From Paenibacillus taiwanensis DSM 18679 (GTDB lineage: Bacteria > Bacillota > Bacilli > Paenibacillales > Paenibacillaceae), in the NCBI RefSeq assembly GCF_000425125.1, contig NZ_KE384306.1, positions 521,705 through 585,704 on the forward strand: a stretch of DNA of 64,000 bases, in the 5' to 3' direction. The position numbers and the translations under genes were made by a program. This document shows positions 1-8,122 of the stretch, piece by piece; positions within the stretch are counted from its first letter, which is position 1; each line of letters begins with the position of its first letter. The notes under the pieces are model-generated. The model was not told where the DNA came from. It made no database searches and was given only the letters and a program-made list of their open reading frames with translations.

Positions 1-1071
1 CTGGAAGAGATTGCATCCGAAGTCAAAAAATCAGAACTGACAGAAACCGTTGAGCATTTAGTACGTGTAAGCGGTGATTTGCAAAGTATCGTGCTCAAAT
101 TGCGGATGGTGCCAATCGATGTTGTGTTTAACCGATTCCCAAGGATGGTTCGCGACCTGGCTAAAACATTGGACAAAAAAGTCGACTTTGTTATTTCAGG
201 AGCTGATACAGAGCTTGATCGAACGGTTATTGATGAAATCGGAGATCCGTTGGTGCACTTGCTGCGGAATTCACTTGACCACGGTGTAGAATCTATTGCA
301 GAACGCAGAGCTACAGGCAAGCCTGAGACAGGTACTGTGCAACTGCGAGCTTATCAAAGCGGAAATCATGTCTTTATTGAAATTGAGGATGACGGCAAAG
401 GAATTAACCGTGATATCGTCCTAAATAAAGCGATCAAAAATAACGTAGTCACACCAGAAAAAGCTGCAACGATGACAGATGAGCAAGTTTATCAGCTATT
501 ATTCGCTTCTGGTTTTAGTACAGCTGAAGTGGTTTCGGATATTTCTGGACGTGGTGTAGGTCTTGACGTTGTTAAATCAAAGATTTCTGCACTTGGTGGA
601 CATGTAGTCGTTAATTCCAAACTGGGACAGGGGACTACATTTGTTGTGCAGCTTCCATTAACATTGTCGATCCTTTCTGCTATGCTGTTCCGTCTTGGAG
701 ATGAGAAATATGCGATTCCTTTAACTTCGATCGTAGAGACGGGCTTGGTACAGCGAGAGAACATTCGTCGTGTTCATGGCGGTATCCGAATGATAGATTA
801 TCGGGATAGTGTTATTCCTTTGCTATCACTTAGTGCTCTATTTGAATGTCCTAGCTACTCTGATTTTGACGAGGAAGAGGTTGAGATCATTATTATCCGT
901 AAAGGAGATCGTATTGCAGCGTTAGCTGTAGACGACTTCATCGGTCAAAATGAGATTGTGCTAAAACCGTTAGGTAACTATTTAAAATCAGTTCCTGGCG
1001 TATCTGGAGCGACCATTCTGGGAGACGGTCAGGTCGCACTGATTGTTGATCCGAATGCACTATTAAAGTAA
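1..1071 (+). CDS. cheA: Chemotaxis histidine kinase CheA, C-terminal part (5' truncated by window)
   Basis: The frame is open from base 1, so the gene begins outside the window; 356 codons are visible. CheA autophosphorylates and passes phosphate to CheY and CheB in the receptor-CheW array at the cell membrane. The visible part begins in the dimerisation helices, followed by a GHKL ATPase domain with an N-box (RNSLDHGVES), an EDDGKGI G1 box and a GRGVGLDVV G2 box. The last ~130 residues are the CheW-like regulatory domain. The N-terminal phosphotransfer domain is not in view. cheW follows after 19 bp, as in the B. subtilis fla/che operon. Identification is secure. Confidence 0.97.
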   Translation: MEEIASEVKKSELTETVEHLVRVSGDLQSIVLKLRMVPIDVVFNRFPRMVRDLAKTLDKKVDFVISGADTELDRTVIDEIGDPLVHLLRNSLDHGVESIAERRATGKPETGTVQLRAYQSGNHVFIEIEDDGKGINRDIVLNKAIKNNVVTPEKAATMTDEQVYQLLFASGFSTAEVVSDISGRGVGLDVVKSKISALGGHVVVNSKLGQGTTFVVQLPLTLSILSAMLFRLGDEKYAIPLTSIVETGLVQRENIRRVHGGIRMIDYRDSVIPLLSLSALFECPSYSDFDEEEVEIIIIRKGDRIAALAVDDFIGQNEIVLKPLGNYLKSVPGVSGATILGDGQVALIVDPNALLK

Positions 1072-1090
1072 TCATTGGGGAGGAACTATC

Positions 1091-1552
1091 ATGGCGGAGG
1101 ATTTAAAAGTTGTTGTCTTTAAGCTAGCAGATGAAGAATACGGAATTGAAGTAGATAAAGTACAGACGATTGAACGAATGATGCCGATTACACGTGTTCC
1201 CAAAACGTATTCCTTCATTAAAGGTGTTATTAATTTACGTGGTATTGTTGTTCCCGTGATGGATTTGAATGGTCGCTTTGGACTTCCGGAAACAGAGACG
1301 ACAGACCAAACACGTATCATTATTGTAAATGCGCATGAGATGGAAGTTGGATTTATCGTTGATTCGGCTAGCGATGTTATCGACATGAACGAAGAGAGCA
1401 TTGAGGAAGCACCTGAAATGGTAGGCGGAATTAAAGCGAAATACTTGCGCGGCGTAGCCAAAATTGGAGATAGTCGTTTGCTCATCATGTTAAATTTGGC
1501 TGAGGTGCTCAATCGTAGCGAGATTATTCAATTGGAACAGTTAGAGGTTTAA
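1091..1552 (+). CDS. cheW: Chemotaxis coupling protein CheW
   Basis: This 153-residue protein is a single CheW-like SH3-type domain, the usual length for the family. It links chemoreceptors to CheA. Typical family signatures are visible: EYGIEVDKVQTI near the start, the INLRGIVVPVMDL stretch near residue 50, and a C-terminal segment that aligns by eye with the CheW-like domain of the preceding CheA. The ATG at 1091 has GGGGAGG upstream (1077-1083). It lies between cheA and cheC with very short spacers, so it is cotranscribed. Confidence 0.96.
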   Translation: MAEDLKVVVFKLADEEYGIEVDKVQTIERMMPITRVPKTYSFIKGVINLRGIVVPVMDLNGRFGLPETETTDQTRIIIVNAHEMEVGFIVDSASDVIDMNEESIEEAPEMVGGIKAKYLRGVAKIGDSRLLIMLNLAEVLNRSEIIQLEQLEV

Positions 1553-1556
1553 CGTC

Positions 1557-2177
1557 ATGCAACTTCATGAGATTTTAGGCGAATTTAAACTTGACGTACT
1601 GAAGGAGATCGGGAATATTGGTGCTGGCAACGCCGCAACAGCACTTTCCAGACTCTTGAACCGTCCAATCGATATGGCAGTACCTAAAGTACGACTGCTT
1701 CCGTTTGAATGTGTAGCGGATGAAGTTGGAGGTGCAGAGCAGGTTGTTATCGCCATTTATTTTCGAGTTGAGGGTGAGGCACCAGGGCACTTGTTCTTCA
1801 TTTTTGAGATCGAGCCTGCTAAGAAACTGTTATCCTATTTGCTAAAAATGAGCACGGAAGAAGAATACTCATTCTCTGATATGGAAATATCAGCTTTGTC
1901 CGAAATTGGAAATATATTGGCCGGGTCGTACTTATCTTCTTTAGCTGACTTTACCCATCTAGCAATGTCACCAACTGTTCCACAGCTTGCGATAGATATG
2001 GCGGGAGCTGTTCTGAATTATGGGCTCATTCAATATGGTGAAATGGGTGATAGTGCCCTTTTGATAGACACGAAGTTCTTGGAAGGGTGCGAAGAAATAC
2101 AAGGGACGTTCTTTCTCATTCCAGACCCGGACTCATTCTCTAAAATATTTGCAGCATTGGGAGTGCCATCTGAATGA
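1557..2177 (+). CDS. cheC: CheY-P phosphatase CheC
   Basis: The 206-residue product has the two pseudo-symmetric phosphatase motifs of CheC: EIGNIGAGNAATALS near residues 17-31 and EIGNILAGSYLSSLA near residues 114-128. Each supplies the Glu and Asn pair that acts on phosphorylated CheY. In Bacilli CheC also binds CheD and so couples CheY-P to adaptation. The start lies 4 bp after the cheW stop and the end overlaps cheD by 4 bp, implying translational coupling. Confidence 0.95.
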   Translation: MQLHEILGEFKLDVLKEIGNIGAGNAATALSRLLNRPIDMAVPKVRLLPFECVADEVGGAEQVVIAIYFRVEGEAPGHLFFIFEIEPAKKLLSYLLKMSTEEEYSFSDMEISALSEIGNILAGSYLSSLADFTHLAMSPTVPQLAIDMAGAVLNYGLIQYGEMGDSALLIDTKFLEGCEEIQGTFFLIPDPDSFSKIFAALGVPSE

Positions 2178-2668
2178 TTGAAGAGTCTACAGTTGTAAAA
2201 GTCGGCATGGCCGACCTTAATATTACAAAAGTTGGATCAATCCGTACGACTGGGCTTGGCTCTTGTGTCGGACTAACCTTGTTTGATCCGATGAGCAAGA
2301 TCGGAGGGATGGCCCACGTCATGCTTCCTTCCTCCGACATCGCAAGAGAAGGTACGCTGAATATTGCGAAGTACGCCGATACTGCGATTCCGGAGCTCAT
2401 TCGGCGTATGGAGCTGGAGGGAGCACGGCTGTCCAGGCTAATTGCCAAGATGGCAGGAGGTGCCCAGATGTTTGCATTTTCATCAGGAAACGATATGATG
2501 CGAATCGGGCCTCGTAATGTAGAATCTTGCAAGCAGATGCTCCAAATTCACAATATCCCTCTTTTGGCAGAGGATACAGGGGGAAATTACGGCCGTACGA
2601 TCGAGCTGCGGTGTGAAGACGGTCTTTTAAATATTCGCAGTGTGCAAATGGGGATAAGGGATATCTGA
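2174..2668 (+). CDS. cheD: Chemoreceptor glutamine deamidase CheD
   Basis: CheD deamidates glutamines on chemoreceptors and is regulated by CheC. The 164-residue product shows the cysteine-containing motif TTGLGSCVGLTLFDP near residues 26-40 and the catalytic-type histidine in GGMAHVMLP shortly after, as expected for the Cys/His pair of the family. The start ATG overlaps the cheC stop as ATGA and the stop overlaps the next gene's ATG, so the order cheC-cheD-ORF is tightly coupled. Confidence 0.95.
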   Translation: MIEESTVVKVGMADLNITKVGSIRTTGLGSCVGLTLFDPMSKIGGMAHVMLPSSDIAREGTLNIAKYADTAIPELIRRMELEGARLSRLIAKMAGGAQMFAFSSGNDMMRIGPRNVESCKQMLQIHNIPLLAEDTGGNYGRTIELRCEDGLLNIRSVQMGIRDI

Positions 2669-3111
2669 TGAGAGGATCAATACGTTGGAATTTTGGGCTT
2701 GGCGTGTTAGGCTTTTTTATTACGTTTTTGGCTTCTTTAAGTTCTAATCTGCTGATGACAAGTGTTGTGAGAGGTGCAATTGCATTTGTAATCTGGTTTG
2801 GACTAGCTTTTGTGATACGTTGGGTAGCAGGGGAACTAACTCAACCTAATCGCCATGCTAACGGGGAGCAAGCTCGATTCGAAGGGATCGAATCCGAACG
2901 GGGATCTAACGTGGATATAACTACGCCAGACGAGACTGAATCGCTGCACAATTTGTTAAAAGAAACACCTGTATCGGATGAAGCAAGCAAGACAGAGGAA
3001 AAAGATCGTCAAACGGGCTTTGAGCCGTTGGCACCACCTAAATTAGTTAGCAAAACGCCTTTGAAGGACGAACAATTGGCAGAAGCCGTTCGTTACATGA
3101 AAGACAAGTAA
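2668..3111 (+). CDS. Small membrane protein of unknown function between cheD and sigD
   Basis: I do not recognise a named family. The 147-residue product starts with two hydrophobic helices (about residues 7-27 and 31-52) ending in a basic-aromatic stretch. A hydrophilic, Glu/Asp/Ser-rich cytoplasmic-type region follows and ends in a short helical segment (LAEAVRYMKDK). The ATG overlaps the cheD stop by 1 bp (TGATGAG arrangement) and sigD follows after 15 bp, so it belongs to the motility operon. B. subtilis has no gene at this position. A role in flagellar or chemotaxis control is only inferred from location. Confidence 0.8.
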   Translation: MRGSIRWNFGLGVLGFFITFLASLSSNLLMTSVVRGAIAFVIWFGLAFVIRWVAGELTQPNRHANGEQARFEGIESERGSNVDITTPDETESLHNLLKETPVSDEASKTEEKDRQTGFEPLAPPKLVSKTPLKDEQLAEAVRYMKDK

Positions 3112-3126
3112 GGAGGTTAAGAGTTC

Positions 3127-3912
3127 ATGAGCGTGCAGAAGACTACCAAATGTTCTAATTATGAGCTGTGGGTACAATGGAAAGAACATGACAACTTAGA
3201 AGCAAAGAAACAGCTAATAGAACTCTATTTACCGATTGTCGACTTTGTGTCTAACCGAATGGCTGCGGGATTGCCGCGCAGTGTTTCCAAGGATGATTTA
3301 TCCAGCAATGGCGTGATGGGGCTAATTGATGCGATTGAAAAGTTTGATTACCGGCGGGGGCTACAATTTGAAACGTATGCATCATGGCGAGTTCGCGGGT
3401 CAATACTTGATGGCCTGCGTTCAGGTGATTGGGTGCCTCGTTCAGCAAGAGAAAAGGCAAAGAAGATAGAAGAAGCATACCAACACTTGGAGCAGCATTA
3501 TTTGCGTTCTGTCACTGACGCAGAAATGAGTGCATATTTGGATGTCAGTGAACAAGAGTTTCATGGTATGCTTCAAGATGTAGCGATAATGTCGTTATGT
3601 TCATTGGAAGATCCGATTCGCGAAGAAGAATCGGAAATGCGCATTTCAGTTATGGTTGATGAAAAAGCCAAAAATCCAGAATATAAAGTAAATGAGCATT
3701 ACTTGAAGCAAACTTTGATTGAAGGAATACACAAGCTAACGGAGAAAGAACGAACAGTCGTATCGTTGTTTTACTACGAAGATTTATCGTTAAGTGAGAT
3801 TGCTGAAGTGATGACTTTATCCCCTTCACGTATCTCGCAATTACATTCGAAAGCAATCATGCGTTTGCGCTCCGTACTAGAGAAGAATAAATCGATGCTT
3901 CTGGAAGCGTAA
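3127..3912 (+). CDS. sigD: RNA polymerase sigma factor SigD (FliA/WhiG family)
   Basis: This 261-residue sigma-70 family factor directs late flagellar, chemotaxis and autolysin genes. Region 2 is visible (DLSSNGVMGLIDAIEKFD, then FETYASWRVRGSILDGLR, the -10 recognition and melting helices), followed by the WVPRSAREKAKKIE segment typical of FliA/SigD proteins. Region 4 is near the C-terminus (LTEKERTVVSLFYYEDLSLS, then the helix-turn-helix SPSRISQLHSKA). AAGGAGG at 3110-3116 precedes the ATG. Its position at the end of the che genes matches B. subtilis sigD. Confidence 0.96.
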   Translation: MSVQKTTKCSNYELWVQWKEHDNLEAKKQLIELYLPIVDFVSNRMAAGLPRSVSKDDLSSNGVMGLIDAIEKFDYRRGLQFETYASWRVRGSILDGLRSGDWVPRSAREKAKKIEEAYQHLEQHYLRSVTDAEMSAYLDVSEQEFHGMLQDVAIMSLCSLEDPIREEESEMRISVMVDEKAKNPEYKVNEHYLKQTLIEGIHKLTEKERTVVSLFYYEDLSLSEIAEVMTLSPSRISQLHSKAIMRLRSVLEKNKSMLLEA

Positions 3913-3960
3913 ACGCTGTTACTTAATAAGTAGATAGACTAGATGAAAGGGGGAGCGGCC

Positions 3961-5361
3961 ATGAGTACAACGATCTTGTTGGAGGATTATTTGGATATAA
4001 CATTGTCCGATGACAAAATGGAAGCTTACATGCATTTTTTGAAATTCGATGATACGTTTCAATGTAGCAAGGACGAAATAGAAGGGTTCTTGCTCAGCAA
4101 CCAAATAAAATTTGGTGTCAACCATGAGGTTTTGCGGGAAATCGCCCATCAACCGCAATTGTTTACGAAGGGTCCTACTATGATAGCCAGTGGCAAAAGA
4201 TCAACAAACGGCAAAGATGGTTACATCAAAGTATTGCTGGCTGCAGATGAAGCGGTTCGGCCACAAGAGCAAGAGGATGGTTCTGTTGATCTTAAAGAAA
4301 TTAACCAACTAAACAATGTGAAGCGAGGCCAACGTATCGCTGAACGATTCCCTGCTAGCAATGGGGTTCCTGGTATGAACGTGCTTGGTGAGCTCGTTGC
4401 CGGTAAAGACGGTAAGGAAGCACGATTTAAAGTTGGGAAAAATGTCGTTTCGGACGATGCAGAAGTGGCATTATACGCCGCTATAGACGGTCTAGTCGTT
4501 CGTACAGAAGGGGATAGACTTAATGTATTCCCTGTCTATGAGGTTAACGGCGATGTTGATTATCGAACCGGAAATATTGATTTTGTAGGGACAGTAGTAA
4601 TTAGAGGTAATGTGTTAACAGGCTTCAAAATTAAAGCCTCCGGAGACATACGCATTTACGGTGGAGTTGAAGGCGCGCAACTTGAAGCACTAGGTTCTAT
4701 CGAAGTGATTGGTGGTATTATTGCCGGTAATAAAGGATACATACATGCTAGGCAACAAGTAAAATGTTCATTTGTGCAGGAAGCTAGAATTACAGCAGGT
4801 ACAGACGTAATTGTGTCACAAAGTATTATGCACTCTCAGGTTCGCGCCGGCCGACAAGTGATTTGTAACGGGACTAAGGGACTAATTGTGGGAGGCACTA
4901 TCCAAGCTGGAGAACGTGTGGAAGCGCGTACAGTGGGTAACGGTATGTCAACTGTCACAGTTATTGAGGTTGGTGTTGTGCCGGAGACAAGAAACGAGCT
5001 TCAAGAATTGCGTGTACAATACAAAAATAGTATGGACAATTTGGAGAAGACCGAAAAGGCTCTCCGTATTTTGGATCAATTTGCGTCTACTGGACAATTG
5101 ACAGCGGATAAGATGGAAATGAGACATAAGCTAAATAAAACGAAAAAAAGTGTGTTGGCTGAACAGGCGGACATGCGAGAGCGCATTTTTGATATCGAGA
5201 AAATGCTGGAGGACACCGTTGTTGCACGTGTTGATGTAAATCAAACGATCTATGGAGGAACGAAGATCGTAATTGGGCGTTATACTCGTTTCGTCAAGGA
5301 TGTATGTAAACGTGCTACATTCCGGCTTATAGATGGTGAAGTGAATATGAGTTCATTGTAA
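3961..5361 (+). CDS. FapA-family (DUF342) protein
   Basis: The 466-residue product belongs to the FapA/DUF342 family by its central region, rich in Gly and short hydrophobic strands (IDFVGTVVIRGNVLTGFKI, then GDIRIYGGVEGA and similar turns), which suggests a right-handed beta-helix. A coiled coil follows (about residues 345-425) and a final strand region (TKIVIGRYTRFVKD). Family members affect flagellar or polysaccharide functions in some bacteria, but the biochemical role is unclear. An in-frame ATG at 3943 lies upstream of the AAGGGGGAG ribosome site, so 3961 is the likely start. It is probably cotranscribed with sigD. Confidence 0.88.
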   Translation: MSTTILLEDYLDITLSDDKMEAYMHFLKFDDTFQCSKDEIEGFLLSNQIKFGVNHEVLREIAHQPQLFTKGPTMIASGKRSTNGKDGYIKVLLAADEAVRPQEQEDGSVDLKEINQLNNVKRGQRIAERFPASNGVPGMNVLGELVAGKDGKEARFKVGKNVVSDDAEVALYAAIDGLVVRTEGDRLNVFPVYEVNGDVDYRTGNIDFVGTVVIRGNVLTGFKIKASGDIRIYGGVEGAQLEALGSIEVIGGIIAGNKGYIHARQQVKCSFVQEARITAGTDVIVSQSIMHSQVRAGRQVICNGTKGLIVGGTIQAGERVEARTVGNGMSTVTVIEVGVVPETRNELQELRVQYKNSMDNLEKTEKALRILDQFASTGQLTADKMEMRHKLNKTKKSVLAEQADMRERIFDIEKMLEDTVVARVDVNQTIYGGTKIVIGRYTRFVKDVCKRATFRLIDGEVNMSSL

Positions 5362-5402
5362 GACATCATTCAGCTAGACTTTTTCATAAATGAGGTGATG
5401 AG

Positions 5403-5723
5403 ATGAATATGAAGTCCGTTGAACTGCAAGTTGCAATTCCTCGTACACAAGAAGTATCATCCATTCATCAGCAGATGCAACAACGCCCCACGTTAGAACA
5501 ATCGATGCTGAATGAACAAGCAGCTAAACTTACAGAGTCGCTAAGACAACGTAACGAGAAAGTAGATGCGTCTTCAGAAGGGCGAATCCGCGACGATGAA
5601 GAGCACGCTTCCCACCACGATTCTTCCACGCCAGATAAACAACCAGATGACCCGGAGAAGAAGAATGCCGCAGTGCCGGCAGAACATCCCTATAAAGGCA
5701 AACACATAGACTTTTCAGTCTAA
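5403..5723 (+). CDS. Hypothetical protein, hydrophilic, 106 residues
   Basis: I do not assign a family. The product is Gln/Glu/Asp-rich without membrane segments: an N-terminal part with predicted short helices (residues 1-50), a low-complexity charged centre (about 55-88), and a distinctive C-terminal motif HPYKGKHIDFSV. The ATG at 5403 is preceded by GAGGTGATG. It lies 41 bp after the FapA-like gene and ends just before a hairpin. Codon use and operon position support a real gene; function is unknown. Confidence 0.72.
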   Translation: MNMKSVELQVAIPRTQEVSSIHQQMQQRPTLEQSMLNEQAAKLTESLRQRNEKVDASSEGRIRDDEEHASHHDSSTPDKQPDDPEKKNAAVPAEHPYKGKHIDFSV

Positions 5724-5727
5724 AGAG

Positions 5728-5760
5728 ACGCCGTTGTTCCGGGAAACTGGAACACGGCGT
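5728..5760 (+). terminator. Hairpin after the 106-residue hypothetical gene
   Basis: ACGCCGTTGTTCC pairs with GGAACACGGCGT around an 8-nt loop with one bulge. The following U-run is poor (TTGTGTGG), so this may be a weak terminator or only an RNA-stabilising hairpin that lets transcription continue into the next genes. Confidence 0.5.
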
Positions 5761-5869
5761 TTGTGTGGTTAGCATGGTTGGAGGAGATATAGGGAAACGT
5801 ACATCGATAAATATTACGACGAGTATCCGCAAATTAGCGGAGTCAGAGCAGAGGTAAAGGGGGCGCAAC

Positions 5870-6472
5870 ATGAACGAACCGTGGATTTATTTAGCGCTGC
5901 TTGGCGGCGTAATTGCTGTAGTTGGTCTGGTCCGCCCAACGTCACAGGACAATCAAGCCAGCTTGAAGCAGAACATTGAAGAAACGTTAGAGCATTATGT
6001 ACAAGAAATTAGTGAAGAAAATGAGAAGCTGTTGTTAGCAGTTGAGCGGCTAAAGAAGGAAGCGGATCTTCGTGATGAAGCGATGCGGCGCAGAATGGAC
6101 ATGCTAGAGGCATCTGTGCAGCATGCGGGTGAGCAGCAGCGTCAGCAAGTATCTCAGATCGAGACTTTGGCTTCGTTAGTGAATAGACCACAAATCGCTC
6201 AGAATGAGCCAAATAAGAAAGAGACAGAGCAGCACACATTCGAAGGAACGACAGCAGTAGACTCAAAAAGTGGAATTGAAGCTGTAGAAAACATAGAAAT
6301 CGAAGAAGTCGTAGAAGCTTCTCCGCCAACTATACGAGATCGCTACGCCGATTTGTTTGCGTTACATACGAAGGGGCTAAAGCCGGAACAGATCGCCGCA
6401 CGTTTAAACATGCCATTAGGTGAAGTGCAGCTTATATTACAACTCAGTCTGCAGGAGGATCAACGTGTTTAG
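5870..6472 (+). CDS. Membrane-anchored coiled-coil protein with C-terminal helix-turn-helix; swrB-like position
   Basis: The 200-residue product has one N-terminal membrane helix (about residues 5-21). A long Glu/Gln/Lys-rich coiled coil follows (about 28-105), then an acidic linker and a C-terminal segment (about 160-195) reading like a helix-turn-helix: ALHTKGLKPEQIAARLNMP followed by a hydrophobic recognition-like helix. In B. subtilis the single-pass membrane protein SwrB lies in this position after sigD. The architecture is comparable but homology is not established. AAAGGGGGC precedes the ATG at 5870. A regulatory or flagellar-assembly role is inference. Confidence 0.75.
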   Translation: MNEPWIYLALLGGVIAVVGLVRPTSQDNQASLKQNIEETLEHYVQEISEENEKLLLAVERLKKEADLRDEAMRRRMDMLEASVQHAGEQQRQQVSQIETLASLVNRPQIAQNEPNKKETEQHTFEGTTAVDSKSGIEAVENIEIEEVVEASPPTIRDRYADLFALHTKGLKPEQIAARLNMPLGEVQLILQLSLQEDQRV

Positions 6473-7109
6473 AAATCGTTATTTTCTGATCGGATTAGGG
6501 ACAGGTATTATTATAGGCGTATTATTACTCCAAATCATGTTAATTGGGCAGAAATCTGTGCCACAACTCACAGAACAGCAATTAATCCGTGAGGCGGAGC
6601 GTCAAGGATTTGAGCTGGTGCAAAAACGAAGCGCTGTGCTGCCAGAGCGCTCATCTTCGACGGAAGCAAATCCTAACAAGGACACTGTTCACACATCTGC
6701 TCTCGATCCAGCTACTCAAGTAGATAAGGCAAGTGTGAATGCGGCCGCTGACAGCAGTGCGAATAAGCATCAGCCGGCAAGTACACCAACTAAGCAAGCA
6801 GCTAAACAAGCAGTTAAAGAAGAAGGGGCTTCACACCCTGCTAATGTGAAGAAAGACAGTTCACAGAAGGCGAGTTCCAAACCTAAGGAAAAACAATCAA
6901 AAAGTATTCGTATCATTCCAAATTCAAACGCAAGCTCTGTATCGAAGCAGCTTGCTGATGCTAAAATCGTGGACGATGCAGCGTCATTCGAAGCATATAT
7001 TAAGAAACAAAAGAAGCAAACCAAACTCCGTGCAGGAACGTTTAAATTTGAGGTGTCAACCTCGTATGAGCAGGCGCTAGCAATATTAACTTCACATCCG
7101 AACGCCTAG
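6465..7109 (+). CDS. Membrane-anchored protein with an MltG/YceG-like N-domain fragment
   Basis: The GTG at 6465 is chosen because AGGAGG (6454-6459) lies 5-6 nt upstream; an earlier in-frame ATG at 6420 has no such site and would overlap the previous gene by more. The 214-residue product has one N-terminal membrane helix (about residues 7-28), a Ser/Thr/Lys/Ala-rich linker, and a C-terminal domain of about 65 residues (IIPNSNASSVSKQLADAKIV to KLRAGTFKFEVSTSYEQAL). That domain resembles the LysM-like, peptidoglycan-associated N-domain of endolytic transglycosylase MltG. The catalytic transglycosylase domain is absent, so it may bind cell wall rather than cut it. Confidence 0.72.
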   Translation: MFRNRYFLIGLGTGIIIGVLLLQIMLIGQKSVPQLTEQQLIREAERQGFELVQKRSAVLPERSSSTEANPNKDTVHTSALDPATQVDKASVNAAADSSANKHQPASTPTKQAAKQAVKEEGASHPANVKKDSSQKASSKPKEKQSKSIRIIPNSNASSVSKQLADAKIVDDAASFEAYIKKQKKQTKLRAGTFKFEVSTSYEQALAILTSHPNA

Positions 7110-7121
7110 TTCTGAAAATGG

Positions 7122-7150
7122 TTGCATCTAGTAGTTCATTATGGTATATT
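7122..7150 (+). promoter_or_regulatory. Sigma-A promoter of rpsB
   Basis: TTGCAT (7122-7127), 17-bp spacer, TATATT (7145-7150). It lies just after the MltG-like gene and implies a leader of about 130 nt before rpsB. Confidence 0.7.
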
Positions 7151-7184
7151 AATTGACGGTGTTAAGAACACACGCTGATTAATT

Positions 7185-7234
7185 TTGTCAAGGGTGCTTG
7201 CTGTCGTGGGTAACCGTGGGGCAAGTCTTGTCAA
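7185..7234 (+). promoter_or_regulatory. Stem-loop in the rpsB leader
   Basis: Two stacked stems are visible: TTGTCAAG (7185-7192) with CTTGTCAA (7227-7234), one T-T mismatch, and CTTGC (7197-7201) with GCAAG (7221-7225). There is no U-run. It lies between the promoter and the rpsB ribosome site, so it may be a ribosomal-protein autoregulatory leader; that function is inferred. Confidence 0.5.
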
Positions 7235-7285
7235 AAGATGATATCGGCGGCGGAAAAATAACCATATGTAGGAGGTGTAGTGAAG

Positions 7286-7984
7286 ATGGCAGTTATCTCC
7301 ATGAAACAGCTTCTTGAAGCTGGTGTACATTTTGGTCACCAGACTCGTCGCTGGAACCCAAAGATGGACAGATATATCTTCACAGAACGTAACGGTATTT
7401 ACATCATTGACTTGCAAAAGACAGTGAAAAAAGTCGAGGAAGCTTACAATTTCGTAAAATCCCTTGCAGCTGACGGCGGCACTATGCTGTTTGTTGGTAC
7501 TAAGAAACAAGCTCAAGATTCCGTTAAGGAAGAAGCTGAGCGTTGTGGTATGTACTTCATCAACCAACGTTGGTTGGGTGGTACATTAACAAACTTCCAA
7601 ACAATCCAAAAGCGTGTAGACCGTCTGAAACGTCTTGAAGCTATGGAAGAAGATGGAACATTCGAAGTATTGCCTAAGAAAGAAGTTATCTTGCTCCGCA
7701 AGGAGAAAGATCGTCTTGAGAAATTCTTGGGTGGTATCAAGAACATGAGAGACTTGCCAAGTGCATTGTTCGTAATCGATCCTCGTAAAGAGCGTATTGC
7801 TGTTGCAGAAGCTCGCAAATTGGGTATCCCAATTGTAGGTATCGTTGACACGAACTGTGATCCGGACGAAATCGACTACGTTATCCCTGGTAACGACGAT
7901 GCAATCCGCGCGGTTAAGTTGTTGACATCCAAAATGGCTGAAGCCATTATGGAAGGTAACCAAGGCGAAGAAACAACAGCTTAA
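7286..7984 (+). CDS. rpsB: 30S ribosomal protein S2
   Basis: This is S2 of the small subunit, 232 residues, with the family-typical beginning [26 protein letters not shown] (7271-7277) sits about 8 nt before the ATG at 7286; an in-frame GTG at 7280 is too close to it. Signatures such as [27 protein letters not shown] and [18 protein letters not shown] are intact. tsf follows after a strong terminator/attenuator, the usual rpsB-tsf pairing. Confidence 0.98.
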   Translation: MAVISMKQLLEAGVHFGHQTRRWNPKMDRYIFTERNGIYIIDLQKTVKKVEEAYNFVKSLAADGGTMLFVGTKKQAQDSVKEEAERCGMYFINQRWLGGTLTNFQTIQKRVDRLKRLEAMEEDGTFEVLPKKEVILLRKEKDRLEKFLGGIKNMRDLPSALFVIDPRKERIAVAEARKLGIPIVGIVDTNCDPDEIDYVIPGNDDAIRAVKLLTSKMAEAIMEGNQGEETTA

Positions 7985-8004
7985 TTCATACGAATGAGAT
8001 GAAC

Positions 8005-8049
8005 AAAAGGGTGGCAGGCAGGTGATACACCTATCTCCACCCTTTTTTT
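8005..8049 (+). terminator. Strong terminator or attenuator between rpsB and tsf
   Basis: AAAAGGGTGG pairs with CCACCCTTTT around a loop, followed directly by a run of T. It probably lowers tsf expression relative to rpsB, since no clear separate tsf promoter was seen. Confidence 0.85.
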
Positions 8050-8122
8050 GAGTCGTAAAGTAATGCCAGCTTAGTTTCCATCAAGGAGATGGCGGCATAA
8101 TAAACGGTTGGAGGTAAACGAC

